45,878 nt of DNA. Source: Salisapilia sapeloensis (lineage: Eukaryota; Oomycota; Peronosporomycetes; Peronosporales; Salisapiliaceae). Of the stretch, positions 21,950 through 31,999 are shown piece after piece; position 1 is the stretch's first letter; each line of letters starts with the position of its first letter. The notes under the pieces are model-generated. The model had not been told where the DNA came from and made no database searches. It saw only the letters and a program-made list of their open reading frames with translations. Made by a program: the position numbers and the translations under genes. The stretch spans positions 1 to 45,878 of the forward strand of contig JAADVB010000154.1 of NCBI GenBank assembly GCA_023334545.1, written 5' to 3'.

Positions 21950-23623
21950 TTAAGGACATCCAGAATTGAATGTTATAATGGAAAAAATCTGGTAGTTGGT
22001 GATGCCTATCAACGTAAGCATCGCGAGGATGAAAAACGTATGCCGGCGCACTTGACGGTAATCGAGTCCGTTGTAGACTTCAATAAAGCATGAGATTGTA
22101 TCTGCTACCAAGTTCATCGTTGCACTGATGAAGAGTAGCAGTGTATCGTCTGCTGTGAAGTCTACACTTGACGAACCAGCATTGGCGTCAGTCGTTAGAG
22201 CGTGCATACTAGCTGAGTCACACTTTGTCGTCTCGAGTAGCTGATGGTATGGATGCTCCAGGTAAATGTGTATGACCGACGTTACTGTAAAGAGGGCAAT
22301 GTACTCGGAGCACATATCGGCATAAAGCTCAGCAGTGTTCAGTGCTACTGATGTTCTAGTTGCAACCGTAACGGCGGCATACTCATCTATGACATGAGTC
22401 GCTCGTCTTGAGGATATTTTCTCGGGCACGACTGTTCGACGTTTTAATTTTCCTTTGCGGAATTTTGGATTTTTCAGTCGACGTACATGCAGCTTAATCC
22501 AGGCGAGTTTTGCTATCCGGACGCCTACTTTTCCTAGACTCATGACAAACGCTCCTTGAATTTGTGCTTGTGTTCCTTTTATAAAACGAAGCACGACCCG
22601 TGTTTGTGTGTCAATTATAATGGTAACTGTAGAAATAGCAGCCACCATTATCTTCAAGTCATACACCTTGAAAAAGACTAATACTTTCTTACATCCCTCT
22701 TGCATGCACAATTTAAATACAATGCTTGCAGATGCAAACAATATTGGTTTAACTTTGGTAATCACAGATGTGTGGATAATATTCACATAGATGGCAGCAA
22801 CGGTCATCGCTAGTACCCATACTGAGTTGCGAACCAAACACAGGCGCATAAGTCCCACTACTGAGCGTTTCCTTCTTGATTGAATTTCACTGTTTTTCTC
22901 TTTCTCCTCTCTTCCAATCTTCCTAGTCATGTACTCGGAAGGAATAGAGCCAACTAACAAGCACAGCATTCCTAAAAGCCACTCACCATTTACGTATGGT
23001 ATCGATTTAGCAGCATACGATTCCCATACCCACATACTTGCCACAATACATCCAAGGGTCAAGATTTGAAAAGGCAGCGCAACCCTACGTAGCAAGTAGA
23101 TATAATGAAGTGTCGCTTGTATCATGTTAACTTTCACTTCTCTCTTTTGTCGGTCCTTCGCTAAAGTATTCGCATTGATGCAGTCAAAAAGGAGAAACTG
23201 AACCATAGCACTTGTCACCAAAAGACCAGACAAGTATTCAGTATTTGACTGGTCTTGAACAGGTTTTCCACTAGTCCAATCTCCAAGCACACATACAATG
23301 TTGATGACACTTGATATGCATTGGCAGGCGATGGAAAGTAGCAGAGTATTCAGGATAATATAAAGTGTTTCAACAATGGTTTTGCTGATGACCGCAAATC
23401 GCGATGATCTCAGCGATAAAATAGAAGTTGTAGCAGGTACAACTTGGTGGTTATGTCTGAGTCTCAAGGTGCTATAGTAGCTTAAGGTGCCTGGTCGATT
23501 TATGAACTCCAAAGAAGACGTATATCGTGGTCCATCCACCGATCTTTTCGCGCAACTGTTCTTGAAGGCACCAACAACAACTATGGCATTGCTAGGGTGC
23601 TTGTCATCTTCATGACCTTCCAT
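21950..23623 (-). CDS. Polytopic membrane protein, tandem paralogue 1
   Basis: This 557-aa protein has roughly nine or ten hydrophobic segments (about residues 85-113, 130-150, 180-203, 214-230, 267-288, 295-309, 325-339, 440-456, 495-517, 528-551). The N-terminal about 80 residues are polar. It is clearly related over its length to the next gene upstream (23933-25582). Shared blocks include EYLSGLLV, KPILFASASIVFKLCMQE, MVAAISTVTIIIDTQTRVVL and LNTAELYADMCSEYIAL. A basic loop (about 375-400, with RKGKLKRR) separates the two membrane blocks. I do not recognise the family; it does not look like a known transporter, kinase or receptor, and no catalytic motif is visible. A transport or sensory role is possible but unproven. 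Confidence 0.75.
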   Translation of the reverse strand: MEGHEDDKHPSNAIVVVGAFKNSCAKRSVDGPRYTSSLEFINRPGTLSYYSTLRLRHNHQVVPATTSILSLRSSRFAVISKTIVETLYIILNTLLLSIACQCISSVINIVCVLGDWTSGKPVQDQSNTEYLSGLLVTSAMVQFLLFDCINANTLAKDRQKREVKVNMIQATLHYIYLLRRVALPFQILTLGCIVASMWVWESYAAKSIPYVNGEWLLGMLCLLVGSIPSEYMTRKIGREEKEKNSEIQSRRKRSVVGLMRLCLVRNSVWVLAMTVAAIYVNIIHTSVITKVKPILFASASIVFKLCMQEGCKKVLVFFKVYDLKIMVAAISTVTIIIDTQTRVVLRFIKGTQAQIQGAFVMSLGKVGVRIAKLAWIKLHVRRLKNPKFRKGKLKRRTVVPEKISSRRATHVIDEYAAVTVATRTSVALNTAELYADMCSEYIALFTVTSVIHIYLEHPYHQLLETTKCDSASMHALTTDANAGSSSVDFTADDTLLLFISATMNLVADTISCFIEVYNGLDYRQVRRHTFFILAMLTLIGITNYQIFSIITFNSGCP

Positions 23624-23932
23624 TTCCCGTAGTTACCAGGTATAATGATAGCTACAGCCTAAAATAGAATTTGAGACCACAATTGAATATTAGTGAATGG
23701 TAGGATATAGGCAATACTGCTTAAGATAAAAATTAAATTGCCTATTCAATAAAGCCATGAAATGCATACCTTCGTACTACCAAATTGTTGTGTTTGCCGA
23801 TAGTACAAGTCATTAAAAGCTTAGTATTGTACGCCTATGTGATGATATCTACGCAATTTTGTCTAGTTTCTGGTTCAACAACACAGTACTCTGTGCATAC
23901 GAATATATTTCATCGCCTCTGCAAGATTGCCA
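23624..23932. other. Spacer between the tandem membrane-protein genes
   Basis: About 310 bp, AT-rich, containing the 3' end of the upstream paralogue and the promoter of the downstream one. No other feature is visible. Confidence 0.5.
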
Positions 23933-25582
23933 TCATGTGCATGTTCGCTTAAGATAAACAAGAGAGTATATCTGAACATTAGCAACTGCGATGAAAATGA
24001 ATATAGACAGCATAAACATGCGATGCTTCCAAAGTGTCCGGTATTCCAAACCGAAAGAGATTTCAATGTAGCAAGAAATCATATCCACTGCAATCTCCGC
24101 AAGCATCGAATAAAATGCTGGAAGTATGATCGACTGTAGTTCATCAAAGTGATGGATATCGTGACCATCGTACATGTCTTCATTGCCAATTAGATCACAG
24201 CCAAAGCTTGTAGTCAAAATGGACTCTTGCTTTCGACTAGTATGGTTGAGCCATACGTGACAAGCAGCACAGCAGATCGCAATGTACTCGGAGCACATTT
24301 CAGCATAAATTTCTGCCGTATGTAAAGATAATATCATGTCCTTCCCTTGTACAGTGTTTAAGCAGTAGTCGTCGTCAACATTGCCGCTGGATGGCGTCAA
24401 CGACTTCTGACGGGACGTCGCTCTACTCTTTAAGTAGTGATCGTATGCTTTAATGATAGTTAGTTTGCCCATCCTTAAAAGCGTTTCTGCAGCAGACATC
24501 AACATAATGCCGGTAATCTCGATAACTGCGCCTTTGCTCCTTCGGAGTACAATCCGTGTTTGGCAGTCAATGATAATGGTCGAAATAGAAATAGCAGAGA
24601 CCATGACACGAATGTCCCTGATATTACCAGCAACGAGCAAGCGCTTGCTCAGCTCTTGCATGCATACTTTGAAAAAGATGCTGATACCAGTAAAAAGCAG
24701 CGGGTTGACATGCGACGTATAGTAAGAATGGATGGCTTGCACATATATCGTCGCTACTGAAATACTGACGATCCCAGCTAGCATCTTTGCCAGGCTACGT
24801 AAGAAGTTGTGTAGAGCGGATATGTGCGTGATGATCAAATTCGGATTTGCCTCCTTTGTTTCCAGTCGGCGAATCTTCTTCATCCTGATGTCCATTGGCA
24901 CAGAGTAAAGTAAGCTGCACAAGAAGGCCAAGTACAATTCCCCATTGGTAAAGAAGTACCGACTTGGGATCAAGCACTGCCAAGTCCAGACCAAGAGGAT
25001 AGATATAGTCAAAGCTACGACATAATAGAGAATAGTGTGGCGAAGCAATGTGCCAAAATACTGGAATGCAGCTCGCTTGATGTTAATCCGACCCGACATT
25101 CGATTTTTCCTGTCACTTGCAAGTAATGCTGAGTTCATCATGCAAAGGGCAATATACTGAAGAGTAAATGTGATCAGAAGAAGCCCAGAAATGTATTGAG
25201 CATCCGTCTGGTCCTCATCACCTTGGGCACCAAACAAGTATCCTCTTAAAGCAGCATAATTCGCTGCGAAAGATATGACCAAGCAAATAAAGGAGGGCAG
25301 TTGCGCATTTGCAACTGTAGAAATGGAAAGTTCCATAACTTGACGGAGCGATTTCCTAGTAGCTTTTCGTATAGATGCTTTGGCGAGTTTTGCGATTCTG
25401 CCCGAGCTTTGCTTCATTACCACTCTCATTGCAGAAAACTTCTGAGATGGTAGCTTAATCAGATCTTGTTTTGATTGCCTATCATGAGAAGCAGAATGCT
25501 GATTCAGCTCTTTGTTCTGTTCGGGAATTTCGTCTCGGGGCTTCTCATCTTCGCTCCTTGCAGGCACACAATGAACTCGCAT
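23933..25582 (-). CDS. Polytopic membrane protein, tandem paralogue 2
   Basis: This 549-aa protein is a diverged duplicate of the neighbouring 21950-23623 gene, in the same orientation. It keeps the same order of features: a polar basic N-terminus (about 1-90), paired membrane spans, QYISGLLLITFTLQYI, NPLLFTGISIFFKVCMQE, MVSAISISTIIIDCQTRIVLR, LHTAEIYAEMCSEYIAI, and two C-terminal spans, with DMISCYIEI..GLEYRTLWKHR matching DTISCFIEV..GLDYRQVRRH in the paralogue. The strongest conservation is in two blocks, around the IIID.QTR and AE.YA.MCSEYIA motifs, which are likely the functional core. Function unknown. It is divergent from the thioredoxin gene, with about 265 bp between starts. Confidence 0.75.
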   Translation of the reverse strand: MRVHCVPARSEDEKPRDEIPEQNKELNQHSASHDRQSKQDLIKLPSQKFSAMRVVMKQSSGRIAKLAKASIRKATRKSLRQVMELSISTVANAQLPSFICLVISFAANYAALRGYLFGAQGDEDQTDAQYISGLLLITFTLQYIALCMMNSALLASDRKNRMSGRINIKRAAFQYFGTLLRHTILYYVVALTISILLVWTWQCLIPSRYFFTNGELYLAFLCSLLYSVPMDIRMKKIRRLETKEANPNLIITHISALHNFLRSLAKMLAGIVSISVATIYVQAIHSYYTSHVNPLLFTGISIFFKVCMQELSKRLLVAGNIRDIRVMVSAISISTIIIDCQTRIVLRRSKGAVIEITGIMLMSAAETLLRMGKLTIIKAYDHYLKSRATSRQKSLTPSSGNVDDDYCLNTVQGKDMILSLHTAEIYAEMCSEYIAICCAACHVWLNHTSRKQESILTTSFGCDLIGNEDMYDGHDIHHFDELQSIILPAFYSMLAEIAVDMISCYIEISFGLEYRTLWKHRMFMLSIFIFIAVANVQIYSLVYLKRTCT

Positions 25583-25848
25583 TACAGTCTACGAGCGCTC
25601 ACACAAATAATGTGCACTAAAATGAACCGCGTTCTGTGCCTTTAAATCTTGTGTGACAGCTTCAGTCTGCTATGCTATATTAAGCAATAATGAGCGATGG
25701 TCCTGATCACATCATGCCTGCAGACTCGTCTTCTAGTTTAAGTTGGTTGAACTAGAGCTAAATATAGAAAAACGTCAGTACATTTATCTCAACGTCCGAT
25801 TCTAGTCGAGAAGGCGCCTATTCCAATTTGCTTAGCAGCCTCAAAAGT

Positions 25849-26211
25849 ATGACGGCAGTAACTCATGTTCAAGATCAAGAACAGTGGTCTCAGCTTTGCG
25901 AAGCAAGCGAAAAGATGCTTTTAGTCGTAGATATCTACAAGAACTGGTGCGGGCCTTGTAAAGTTCTAGAGCCGACGTACAAGAGGTTAACAACAGACAT
26001 TGATAATGCTGAAAGACGGGTCGCATTTGCGACGCTTGACTCGTCCATGGAGATTGAAGGAATCACTGAGAGCGAAAGCTGCAAGCCGCGCTTTGTTCTC
26101 TTCTCGAACAAACGACCAATCGCCGAAGTCTCTGGTGCGAATGCACCGCTACTAGAACAACTAGTAAAGCAACATTGCCCAGAGTTAGAGGATGAGGAAG
26201 AAGAAACTTAG
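25849..26211 (+). CDS. Thioredoxin domain protein, axonemal dynein / NME8-9 type
   Basis: This is a stand-alone thioredoxin-fold protein of 120 aa with the redox-active site WCGPCK at residues 31-36 preceded by VVDIYKN. The second half has KPRFVLF with the family's cis-Pro region, then AEVSGANAPLLEQLV. The GANAPLL block and the YK.WCGPCK context match the thioredoxin domains of NME8/NME9 and of the outer-arm dynein light chains of flagellates better than cytosolic thioredoxins. The C-terminus is acidic (ELEDEEEET). The frame is open to a TTG at 25828, but the ATG at 25849 is the first proper start. A role in the flagellar axoneme of zoospores is inferred from the family. Confidence 0.75.
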   Translation: MTAVTHVQDQEQWSQLCEASEKMLLVVDIYKNWCGPCKVLEPTYKRLTTDIDNAERRVAFATLDSSMEIEGITESESCKPRFVLFSNKRPIAEVSGANAPLLEQLVKQHCPELEDEEEET

Positions 26212-26386
26212 CATTAGTGTGATGAAGATAATCAATTTCTAATTTCTATCTCAGCATAATTTCTCTTTGACTTGATAGGTTGAATGTAATTGACGCAAGT
26301 TAAACCTTTTGTTCAGGTATGTGATTTTTTTTCATAGCTCTGAAGAAAAACCAGATCGCCTTTAATTGCAGCTTTCTTGAACAAGA

Positions 26387-29300
26387 ATGCGATCTTGCCT
26401 GCATTCTGTTTTATTTTGTGTCGCGGTCTTCGGACTATGGTCATTTGCTGAACCGGACCTCGACGATTTGCTTTCTCCGTTTCTGGACTTGAATCATCTA
26501 TCCGACGATCTCGAGCAGGTCCTCGAATTATTACCTTTAGCTTTTAAAGACGATGGCGACATCGAACAACAGAGGCTACAAAATTCTAACTACTTCGCAC
26601 AAGCTGAAATGCATGCTCTCGTTCAGTTGTATCAGGAATGCGCTACAGCTGAGTCTAATGCTTTGAAGACATGGTGTGTCGGAAATGAATCGTCATATCC
26701 TGTAGACTTGGAGAAAAGTATGTTGTGTCCACGCAAGCGTTGGACGCACCCGTGTGGAGATCAGCTGCTTAATTACACTAAAGACAGCAATACATCGGGA
26801 TTTTGGCAGGGCATTCAGTGCACTCTTCATACGGATCCAGTGACAATTACTCACATATACCTACCAAGTCAGCACTTAGAATGCAACCTGAGCAGTGTTA
26901 ACTTGGGCATGATGCAATCTTTGCAATCGTTGGATCTATCCGGCAACTCTATCACTGGAGAAATTCCAGTTTGGATTCAGGAGATGAGCTCACTTCGCAT
27001 CCTTCGCCTTAGTGGTAATTACTTAGTTGGAGACATTCCGATTGAACTGGGATCCAATCACCAACTTGAGACTTTAGATCTGTCGAACAACCAGCTACAA
27101 GCGTCATCCCTTGGTATTTTGCGAACACTCCCTCAACTTCAGATTATAGACTTAGCGAACAACCGCATCGCAGCTTCTTTTGATGGAAATGATATACTAA
27201 GCCGTCGCGTTAGCTATCTAAATTTGAGTCGCAATCGCATCACTGGATCCCTTACCAACCTTCCATCATTCAGTGAAATCGTTGTCTTTGACGTATCACA
27301 CAATGAGCTCCATGGAAACTTATCGACAAACATGAGGACGTGGGGCCTTCTCGATCCGGACGACCCAAGCTTTTATTCGTCTTTACAGATTATAAATGTG
27401 TCAGGGAATGCACTTGCAGGGCCTATTCCAGATTTGTCCCTACAAACCTCTCTACGAGTATTCGACCTCACTAGCAATTCATTTACTGGAAAAGTACCGA
27501 TGTTGCCTCATATGAACAGGAGCGAGCTTCATATCGATCATAACTTATTTACGTGCCAGGTTGAGGCAAGGAATAGACGGCTAACTCAGTCATGCATATG
27601 CACTAGTAACCATACATTTGTGCTATTGGATATGCAACAATGGACTGTTCGAAGTGTCGACACGAAGAATTGGAAAGCTGGTAGTCTCATAGTGGACGAT
27701 AGACACAAATTTCAGGCGTGCCCAACGCATCGAAATGTAACTTCATTTATAAAGGAGTATTGTGATTCGTGTCCACCAGGGTATTTCTATGATGAAAGTA
27801 GAGAACCAAGTGCCAGTCACGTTAACTACAGCTTCTGTGAACCTTGTGCGTCAGGTACCTATTCAATGACAACAGGCTTTGAATCGTGCTCGTATTGCCC
27901 TCGTGGAACTAGTACAGAAGGAATGATTGGGCAAAGGGCTTGCTTATTATGTTCTCCAGGTACATATAGCCCAATACTTGGGCAAAGTACATGCCAATTA
28001 TGTCCTCATGGATATTTTACTGGTAAGCATGGACAAGGGAAATGTCAGCCATGTTGGCCGGGTACATTTTCCGACGTTCTAGGTGCTGCAGAGTGCTTTC
28101 AATGTCCTCCTGGACAGCATCAAAATCACTCGGATGCAGATCATTGCGATTTGTGTGAGGAGGGAAGTGTAGCACCAATGGAGGGAAGTACGAAATGCAC
28201 CTCATGTCCTAGGGGTACATTTCACGACAGTGCTAAGCAAAGTTGCCTCAAGTGTCCGCAAAATAAGATCGCAGAGGAACCAGGTCAGCTAGATTGTAAG
28301 ACGTGCTTGGATGGGTATATGGCCATGGAGTATGAATATGGTTATCGCTGTGTGCCAAAGAATTTAACAACTGGAGTGGAAACTAAGCGAGGAAGCACAA
28401 CAAAGTCATTATATCAACCTTGCCGACCTGGTACCTACAATAACGGAGGCACAAAATGTCAACGCTGTCCGAAAGGTTCGTTTGCCGCTAACAGTGGATC
28501 ATTTGAGTGTCAACAATGCCCTAAGGGTACATTTGCAAACTCTCGTGGAAGTGTAGTATGCAGTGATGCACAACCAGGCTTCTATGTGAATGTTCGAGGA
28601 GCCCATTATCCGACTTTATGTCCTCAAAACACGTTCACGAATAAGAATCGATCAACTACTTGTATGCAATGCCTATATCCTAAATACCGGACGTGGCCAG
28701 GTGGAAAGAAGTGTGACATCATCAAGGATGGACAAATTATCAAGTACATCGACTGGCCACTACTCACATTCCAGGTAAAAGGCATCGACATGGACCGTGG
28801 ACTTAAAAGAACGCTTGTAGAAAACATTGTGAAAGCAGTGAAAGACATATTGGCTGGCTATACTTTTGATCAACCGATCGTTCATTTCATTTCAAACCTT
28901 CGAGACGATAATGAGATCAACGTGACACTAGCTTTGGAGCCGCAGTCTTTGAAAATGCCGGATGAACACAATATCAAGCGTCCTTTTGAAAGCATAAAGA
29001 GACTTTTCGAGCCTGATGATACGATCAAGGACGAAAGCAGCAGCCCTGAGGATTGGACTGGTACGGTGATCGCACTGCCATCCGCCACAAGTATTCCCAC
29101 CGCGCTACAATTTGTACGAACCAAGAAGTTCATCCGACTACTGATTCTTGTACTGGAAGCATACCACGATAAGAAGGTAGAACCACAACCAATAACACAG
29201 TTCACAATTCGTGTTATGTCTGAAAATGACCGCCTTAAATCACTGCAAGCTGTAGCATGTCCTGCAGGCTCCTACTATTATGTTGCTGATTCCGCAAATC

Positions 29301-29686
29301 GGTCGTCTGCAAGATGCCTTGATTGCCCGCTAGGAACGTATAACTCGGAGGAACAGTCACTCGTATGTAAATCATGTCCAAAGGATACTTTTGGAGATAA
29401 AGAAGGATTGACTACCTGCAAGAAGTGCCCTTTCGGTAGTGCTTCTCAAAATGGTGCTATAAGCTGCACTGTTTGCACATTTCTTTCTACCGAATGCCGA
29501 GACTTTTATGAAGACCTCTTTTTAACATTTCTTGCTGGGATGTTGCTACTTGTTGTCGCACTCAAGAGGTTAAGAAGGTTTGTTAATACCAATCCAAACG
29601 ATAATGATCGTACGGAGTGTGCTGCACTGATGACACAGGTTCGAAGCGTCGGACGAGTATATGCTGGAAGCGAAGAAAGTAGCTGA
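26387..29686 (+). CDS. LRR and cysteine-rich (GCC2/GCC3) single-pass surface protein
   Basis: This is a 1,099-aa likely type I membrane protein. A signal peptide (residues 1-20) precedes an acidic region and a cysteine-bearing cap (about 95-150). Plant-type leucine-rich repeats run from about 155 to 390, for example LDLSGNSITGEIP, LRLSGNYLVGDIP and LDLSNNQL, with N-glycosylation sites. Residues 455-765 hold a run of about ten cysteine-rich repeats of the GCC2/GCC3 (ephrin-receptor-like) type with the pattern C..CP.G.F or GTY. An unassigned domain of about 180 residues (780-955) is followed by two more cysteine repeats (958-1035). One membrane span (about 1045-1060) leads to a short basic tail of about 38 residues without a kinase. 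No introns. It is organised like a receptor-like protein needing a partner for signalling; ligand unknown. Confidence 0.85.
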   Translation: MRSCLHSVLFCVAVFGLWSFAEPDLDDLLSPFLDLNHLSDDLEQVLELLPLAFKDDGDIEQQRLQNSNYFAQAEMHALVQLYQECATAESNALKTWCVGNESSYPVDLEKSMLCPRKRWTHPCGDQLLNYTKDSNTSGFWQGIQCTLHTDPVTITHIYLPSQHLECNLSSVNLGMMQSLQSLDLSGNSITGEIPVWIQEMSSLRILRLSGNYLVGDIPIELGSNHQLETLDLSNNQLQASSLGILRTLPQLQIIDLANNRIAASFDGNDILSRRVSYLNLSRNRITGSLTNLPSFSEIVVFDVSHNELHGNLSTNMRTWGLLDPDDPSFYSSLQIINVSGNALAGPIPDLSLQTSLRVFDLTSNSFTGKVPMLPHMNRSELHIDHNLFTCQVEARNRRLTQSCICTSNHTFVLLDMQQWTVRSVDTKNWKAGSLIVDDRHKFQACPTHRNVTSFIKEYCDSCPPGYFYDESREPSASHVNYSFCEPCASGTYSMTTGFESCSYCPRGTSTEGMIGQRACLLCSPGTYSPILGQSTCQLCPHGYFTGKHGQGKCQPCWPGTFSDVLGAAECFQCPPGQHQNHSDADHCDLCEEGSVAPMEGSTKCTSCPRGTFHDSAKQSCLKCPQNKIAEEPGQLDCKTCLDGYMAMEYEYGYRCVPKNLTTGVETKRGSTTKSLYQPCRPGTYNNGGTKCQRCPKGSFAANSGSFECQQCPKGTFANSRGSVVCSDAQPGFYVNVRGAHYPTLCPQNTFTNKNRSTTCMQCLYPKYRTWPGGKKCDIIKDGQIIKYIDWPLLTFQVKGIDMDRGLKRTLVENIVKAVKDILAGYTFDQPIVHFISNLRDDNEINVTLALEPQSLKMPDEHNIKRPFESIKRLFEPDDTIKDESSSPEDWTGTVIALPSATSIPTALQFVRTKKFIRLLILVLEAYHDKKVEPQPITQFTIRVMSENDRLKSLQAVACPAGSYYYVADSANRSSARCLDCPLGTYNSEEQSLVCKSCPKDTFGDKEGLTTCKKCPFGSASQNGAISCTVCTFLSTECRDFYEDLFLTFLAGMLLLVVALKRLRRFVNTNPNDNDRTECAALMTQVRSVGRVYAGSEESS

Positions 29687-30310
29687 CGACTACATGGCAT
29701 TTTGAGTACCATACCATACACCAGATCTATTCGCGTGTTATGAGGAATCTAGAAAGAGACAATTGAGCACACTATGCTTTTGCTATCTATCAGTGATATG
29801 TATATACACCGATCTTTGCTTTTCCGTTCCTTATTCATGTTGCTATTGAATAATATCTTGTGCAGTGTAGTACAAACAACTCGCAGTTAATTACAATACA
29901 CCATTGATATGCAAACAGACCATAGCAAATGGAAACGACAGAGTATACAGATCGTAAAAGCCAGTTACCGTTTCGAAACGAGTTAAGTGGTAACCTGCAA
30001 ATGCCATTTAAGCACTTCTCTTGTAAAGATACGTGGACTACTACTCTCTTTCATAGTAAATTTTCTGACACAAAGCCGCTCTTGCCTCGTTCGCGTTGTC
30101 AATACCCACTGACAGCCTTCCTGATACACAAATTCAGCAGATGGATTTTAGGAACACCTTGACACATGGATGGAGCAATTCATCAGAAGCGACTACTTTT
30201 CGCTATATGAGTTTCCCGAATCAATCTCGTTTTCGTCAGTTTGTATCGATGATGGGATTTGGTGAGATGCTTATTTTCAAATTGACCGACTGGTCTGCAA
30301 GTTAGCGACA
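29687..30310. other. Spacer between LRR protein and GH43 gene
   Basis: About 620 bp with no supported gene. It must contain the LRR gene 3' end and the GH43 promoter. A short open frame at 29929-30162 has no recognisable features. Confidence 0.5.
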
Positions 30311-31349
30311 ATGGTCAACTATCTGGGTTTCCTCGCAGTAGCATCCACACTGCTGTCGACTGCACTCGCTCAATACGCAGCTCCTGGCGCATGCTCTGGC
30401 ATTTGTGTTAACACGCATGACCCATCCGTCGTGCGCCGCGAAAGTGATGGCACTTACTTCCGTTTCAGCACCGGAGGCAAGATTGCAGTTCACTCTGCTC
30501 CAGGTATGCTGGCGACATTTACACCGCCCTATTGATCACATTGCTAATCAACTTAAATATTATGTAGACATTAGTGGACCGTGGAAGTACGAAGGTGCAG
30601 CGATTCCTGACGGTTCGATCATCAACCTTAAAGGCCGAGATGACTTGTGGGCTCCGGATGTCACGCTTATTGGAGACACCTACTATCTTTACTACACTGT
30701 GAGCTCGTTTGGTTCGCAAAACTCTGCTATTGGTTACGCCACCTCTCCTACAATGGATGTTGGCTCATGGACGGATCATGGCAGCACTGGCATTCAAAGC
30801 GGAGCAGGCAAACCATACAATGCGATCGATCCAGCTTTGATTTGGGCAAACGAACAGTTCCACATGACATTTGGCAGTTTCTGGGACGGCATCTACCAAG
30901 CGTCGATGGCTAATCCGCCAACAAAGGTAACTGGATCGGCCCACCAAGTTGCTCTGGAACCAGTTACGACTGCTGTGGAAGGCCCTTACGTCTTTACCTG
31001 GGGAGACAACTTCTACCTGTTCTTCTCGGAAGGAAAATGCTGTGGCTTCGACACTGACATGCCAGCGAAAGGAAAGGAGTATAAGATCATGGTATGCCGC
31101 TCCAGAGACCCGACCAGCGGTTTCGTTGATGCGAATGGCAGGGATTGCCGAAACGGTGGTGGTACTGTGGTGCTCGAGAGTCATGACAACATCTACGGAC
31201 CTGGCGGCCAAGGTGTCACGATGGACTCCCAGTACGGCCCTATTCTCTATTATCACTACGTTGACACCAACATCGGATACGCGGACGGTGACAAACGCTT
31301 CGGATGGAACAAGCTTGACTTTTCGAGTGGATGGCCGGTGGCCTTGTAA
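30311..31349 (+). CDS. Secreted GH43 endo-1,5-alpha-L-arabinanase
   Basis: This glycoside hydrolase family 43 enzyme is predicted to cut the arabinan side chains of pectin. Exons 30311-30503 and 30568-31349 join across a 64-nt intron to 324 aa. A signal peptide ([20 protein letters not shown]) precedes the five-bladed beta-propeller. Candidate catalytic acids are in their usual contexts: D37 in NTHDPSVV (general base), D152 in NAIDPALIW (pKa modulator) and E202 in AVEGPYVF (general acid). [20 protein letters not shown] and [11 protein letters not shown] are typical of arabinanases. Near the end [19 protein letters not shown] supplies a likely calcium or structural His. It lies 650 bp upstream of, and in the same direction as, the LPMO-like/pectin lyase gene. 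Confidence 0.92.
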
Positions 31350-31999
31350 GCTTTAGAAAATGTCATTTTCACTTGGTTGAGGCATTCAAGCACATTGAGA
31401 AATACAACTTATCTTTAGTGTTGAAAAGCTTCCTTTCATTATTAGATGGCATGCAGTATTCTTCACTATCTTATTTGCTCAAGCTGTGCTGAGATACTCT
31501 TCTGTAATCTTTCCTGAAAGCTATAAATGTTCTACGCCATCTTATAAACGATCGTTGCTTTCATTTGTTATTCAGTCATCTGGTCATCATTCGGATCTTT
31601 GGTAGGTACCTGCATTGTTATCGATGTATCTGTCGTTATCTAGCTTACTTTATGTTCGCAAGCATCGTCGCCAGACTTCACATGAAGCCTGCCTTTGACC
31701 GTCTACTCCATTTGAGATGAGGTCAATTGTCAAAACGTCAAAAGTATCAGCTCGCGGTCAATCTTGTCAATCAAGATGCTTCCCAAGAAACAGCTGTGTA
31801 TAACGCAAGACCACTTGCTTGGATACGAAGATACGAGGCAGTATGATGCCAAACATCAATAATCATGATCGAAGTGCTGTTGATCGCAGCAGTGACCAAA
31901 CAACCACGTGGAAATAGAGAAGGACGTGAAAGCGCTGTTGTGACTTAACTTCTCACTTTTCATTTCGCGAGCTTCGCCGTACGCCGACTGTCACTTGGA
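31350..31999. other. Spacer between the two pectin-active genes
   Basis: About 650 bp with no ORF of note. It holds the GH43 3' region and the promoter of the next gene, with an initiator at 31951-31966. Confidence 0.5.
31951..31966 (+). promoter_or_regulatory. Oomycete-type initiator of the LPMO-pectin lyase gene
   Basis: The sequence tctcacttttcatttc matches the oomycete initiator GCTCATTYYNCAWTTT at nearly every position, about 33 nt before the ATG. It implies a short 5' leader and supports the annotated start. Confidence 0.6.
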
